This document shows, piece by piece, positions 5,665 to 7,519 of a DNA stretch of 7,519 bases (the first letter of the stretch is position 1; each line of letters begins with the position of its first letter). The DNA is taken from assembly GCA_005877675.1 (NCBI GenBank), contig VBNZ01000028.1, positions 3,463 through 10,981 of the forward strand, written 5' to 3'. Made by a program: the position numbers and the translations under genes. Source of the DNA: Gammaproteobacteria bacterium (lineage in GTDB: Bacteria; Pseudomonadota; Gammaproteobacteria; Xanthomonadales; Rhodanobacteraceae). The notes beneath the pieces were generated by a model, which saw only the letters and a list, made by a program, of their open reading frames with translations, was not told the DNA's origin and did no database searches.

Positions 5665-6659
5665 ATGACTGACGACGACCGCGCCGCGACGCATTCCGGT
5701 CACGTGCCGGTGATGCTCGACGAGGTCGTGCAAGGTTTACGCGTGCGCGCCGACGGCGTCTACTTCGACGGCACTTTCGGTCGCGGCGGTCACGCGCGCG
5801 CCGTACTCGCGCAACTGGGCCCGGCGGGAAAGCTGCTGCTGATGGATCGCGACACGGCCGCGGTGGCCGCGGCGCGTCAGGAATTCGGCAACGAGTCACG
5901 ATTCGCCATGGCAACTTTGCCGATCTCGCCGCGTGGGATGCGACGCTGGCGGGACTCGATGGCGTGCTGCTTGATCTGGGCGTGTCCTCGCCGCAGCTCG
6001 ATGAAGCGGCGCGCGGTTTTTCATTCCGCGCCGACGCCCCGCTGGATATGCGCATGGACACGACCTCGGGCGAAAGCGCGGCGCAGTTTCTCGCGCGCGC
6101 CGACGAGGCGCGGATCGCCGACGTGCTCTGGCGCTACGGCGAGGAGAAGCAAAGCCGCCGCATCGCGCGCGCCATCGTTGCACGCCGCGCCGAGCAACCG
6201 CTGGCGCGCACGCTCGAACTTGCAGAGTTGATCGAACGCACGCTCGGCCGGCGTGAAGGCAACAAACATCCGGCGACGCGCAGCTTCCAGGCGCTGCGCA
6301 TCCACGTGAACGGCGAACTCGATGCGATCGATCGCGGCCTGCGCGCAGCGGTGGATCGCTTGAAGCCGGGTGGCCGGCTCGTCGTGATCAGCTTCCACTC
6401 GCTCGAAGACCGCGCGGTGAAGAATTTTCTGCGCGCCGAGTCGCAGCTGCCGCCGACGCGCCGCGGTCTGCCGCCGCCGCCGGCGACGCACCTGCGCCTC
6501 AAGCTGATCGGCGCTGCGCAGTTCGCCGGCGCCGCGGAGCTCGACGCGAATCCGCGCGCGCGCAGCGCCGTATTGCGTATCGCAGAGCGGCTGGGGCCTG
6601 CTGACGCTGTCGGGATAGGCCACGCCGCGCTTGAGAGCGCGCGGGGCAAGGAAGAATGA
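5665..6659 (+). pseudogene. rsmH: RsmH (MraW), 16S rRNA C1402 N4-methyltransferase, frameshifted as given
   Basis: RsmH transfers a methyl group from S-adenosylmethionine to N4 of C1402 in 16S rRNA, complementing RsmI. Frame 1 encodes residues 1-81: HVPVMLDEVV, the SAM motif FDGTFGRGGH (34-43) and LLLMDRD (57-63). From 5907 on, the protein continues only in frame 3: HGNFADL, VLLDLGVSSPQLDEAARGFSF, PLDMRMD, GEEKQSRRIARAIV, KHPATRSFQALRI, ISFHSLEDR and NPRARSAVLRIAERL. Restoring one base near 5905-5907 (GCCAT to GCCCAT) would join the halves into about 331 residues. No slippery heptamer is visible at the junction, so a real mutation or a sequencing error is more likely than programmed frameshifting. 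The start is taken as ATG 5665; a GTG at 5635 overlapping the mraZ stop is an alternative. After IAERL, a tail of about 20 unusual residues is encoded by the inserted inverted-repeat block. Confidence 0.9.
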
Positions 6660-6858
6660 GGGAATTTATGTCGATAAATGACCGAGTGATGACGCGGCAA
6701 CGCGCGCTCTCAAGCCCGGCCCTCCGGGTTGTCGTGTCCGGCTGCCATGCGGCCGCGCGCGGCTGGAACAGGCGGTCAGCCTGCCACTGCGCCGTGCACG
6801 ACCACCTGACAGCCGGACACGACAACGTGACCTGTCCCGACAGCGTCAGCAGGCCCCA
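6592..6858 (+). repeat. Nested inverted-repeat element between rsmH and ftsL
   Basis: Three long inverted repeats are arranged as an outer stem enclosing two hairpins. The outer arms are 6592-6615 and 6835-6858, perfect over 24 bp, extending to 6619 and 6831 with one mismatch that is a G-U wobble in RNA. The first inner pair is GCTTGAGAGCGCGCG (6629-6643) with 6701-6715, perfect over 15 bp and 19 of 20 when extended to 6624 and 6720. Its loop holds a smaller hairpin, ATTTAT-GTCG-ATAAAT (6664-6679). The second inner pair is GTTGTCGTGTCCGGCTG (6728-6744) with 6810-6826, perfect over 17 bp. The left arm begins right after the last conserved RsmH residues (IAERL) and the right arm ends on the base before the ftsL ATG. 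It may be a palindromic mobile unit (MITE/REP-composite type) or a structured leader RNA controlling ftsL-ftsI. No flanking target duplication is seen. Confidence 0.85.
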
Positions 6859-7140
6859 ATGAACGCGCTGCGCCTCATTGGTTACTTCATTATCCTTGCA
6901 TTGCTCGCCGGCGTGGTCGCGGGCGCGCTCGGTGTCGTCTACGCGCGCCAGGAATCGCGCCGTCTATTCGTCGAATACAACGAACTGACGAAAGAGCGCG
7001 ATCGTCTCAAATTCGAATTCGGGCGGCTCGAACTCGAGCGCGCGACCAAGGCGGAAATCAACGGCATCGAGAAATCCGCGCGAGTGGATCTCGGCATGAA
7101 CGCGCCGTCGCCTGCCAACACCGTGGTGATCCGGCGATGA
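6859..7140 (+). CDS. ftsL: FtsL, divisome membrane protein
   Basis: FtsL is a small bitopic protein that forms the FtsQLB subcomplex with FtsB and FtsQ and activates FtsWI septal peptidoglycan synthesis. The 93 residues fit the family: short cytoplasmic tail, one transmembrane helix (about 6-28, LIGYFIILALLAGVVAGALGVVY), then a periplasmic coiled coil (31-75) with ELTKERDRLKFEFGRLELE. The typical C-terminal block follows, with A(R)xxLGM(xxP)xP near 74-85 and a terminal VVIR. The stop overlaps the ftsI start (ATGA at 7137-7140). No Shine-Dalgarno precedes the ATG, because the bases immediately upstream are the right arm of the inverted repeat. Its ATG overlaps the TGA of a 68-codon frame inside that element, which could provide translational coupling. 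Confidence 0.93.
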   Translation: MNALRLIGYFIILALLAGVVAGALGVVYARQESRRLFVEYNELTKERDRLKFEFGRLELERATKAEINGIEKSARVDLGMNAPSPANTVVIRR

Positions 7141-7519
7141 CGCGCAGCGAGAATCTGCAACTCGATCTATCCAGGCTCGGCACTCCTATGCGCGCGCAGC
7201 GCGAGGGCGGCGCACACGCACCTGCGCGCGCGCGCGAGAAGCGGCGCTGGTTCGGCGCCGGCACGGATGCGCCGCGCGAATCGCGCGTCAAGTCGCGCGC
7301 GCATGCGGTCAATCTGAAGGCGCGCCTGTATCTGGTACTGATGCTGCTCGCTCTCGGTTCGGCCGGGCTGATCGTGCGCGCGGTCGATCTGCAATGGGTG
7401 CGCAAGGATTTCTATCAGGACCAGGGCGACCAGCGCTACACGCGTGAGATTCCGATCGAAGTGCCGCGCGGCACCATCTTCGACCGCAATGGCGAGCCGC
7501 TCGCGGTGTCGACGCCGGT
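7137..7519 (+). CDS. ftsI: FtsI (PBP3), septal peptidoglycan transpeptidase, N-terminal part
   Basis: FtsI is the class B penicillin-binding protein that cross-links septal peptidoglycan with FtsW and is activated by FtsQLB. Only the first 127 codons are in the window. The ATG at 7137 overlaps the ftsL stop (ATGA), indicating translational coupling. Residues 1-62 form a long basic cytoplasmic tail rich in Arg and Ala. Residues about 64-80 (LYLVLMLLALGSAGLIV) are the membrane anchor, and RAVDLQ leads into the periplasm. VPRGTIFDRNGEPLAVSTP (109-127) is the hallmark start of the PBP dimerisation (pedestal) region. The cytoplasmic tail is longer than the roughly 20 residues in E. coli. The catalytic SxxK, SxN and KTG motifs lie beyond the window. 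Confidence 0.95.
   Translation, partial: MTRSENLQLDLSRLGTPMRAQREGGAHAPARAREKRRWFGAGTDAPRESRVKSRAHAVNLKARLYLVLMLLALGSAGLIVRAVDLQWVRKDFYQDQGDQRYTREIPIEVPRGTIFDRNGEPLAVSTP

Noticed and set aside
5898..5912. Programmed -1 frameshifting in rsmH
   Set aside because: No X XXY YYZ slippery heptamer or A/T run lies at the junction, and RsmH is not known to be made this way; mutation or sequencing error fits better.
5141..6061. A 306-codon minus-strand frame across mraZ and the start of rsmH
   Set aside because: It is antisense to two recognised genes and the dcw promoter and has no family signature.
6592..6858. Complete insertion sequence or CRISPR array in the inverted-repeat block
   Set aside because: It contains no transposase frame, no flanking target duplication, and no regularly spaced direct repeats.

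Overview
The window is a GC-rich chromosomal segment from a gammaproteobacterium, most likely in or near the Xanthomonadales/Rhodanobacteraceae. That placement is inferred: LpoA is essentially a gammaproteobacterial protein, the RNase P RNA is bacterial type A, and the dcw cluster opens in the usual mraZ-rsmH-ftsL-ftsI order. The left third reads on the minus strand and the rest on the plus strand, with a divergent junction between lpoA and rsmI.

Minus strand, 1-3237: a secreted zinc metalloprotease of the metzincin type (cut off by the window's left edge), then yraN (small nuclease-fold protein), then lpoA (lipoprotein activator of a class A penicillin-binding protein). lpoA and yraN are 13 bases apart and probably co-transcribed. 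The protease has its own strong Shine-Dalgarno 77 bases after yraN.

Plus strand, 3296-5118: rsmI (16S rRNA C1402 2'-O-methyltransferase), a short spacer, then rnpB, the RNase P catalytic RNA, closed by a perfect 10-bp P1 helix. After rnpB come two GC-rich hairpins, the second resembling a dispersed REP-like palindrome, and about 370 bases without a credible gene.

Plus strand, 5119-7519: start of the division and cell wall cluster. A TTGACA-N17-TATGGT promoter overlaps an array of GTGGG repeats with exact 10-bp spacing, the expected MraZ operator. Then come mraZ, rsmH, ftsL and the N-terminal part of ftsI. The theme of the window is peptidoglycan synthesis and division (lpoA, ftsL, ftsI, mraZ) plus RNA maturation (rnpB, and rsmI and rsmH, which modify the same base, C1402 of 16S rRNA).

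Two things stand out. First, rsmH as given is frameshifted near 5905-5907; both halves are clearly RsmH but in different frames. Second, a 267-base block (6592-6858) sits exactly between the conserved end of RsmH and the ftsL start codon. It consists of a long outer inverted repeat enclosing two further long inverted repeats. It carries a 68-codon frame that overlaps the rsmH stop and the ftsL start by four bases each. It is not part of a normal dcw cluster and is the best candidate here for something undescribed.
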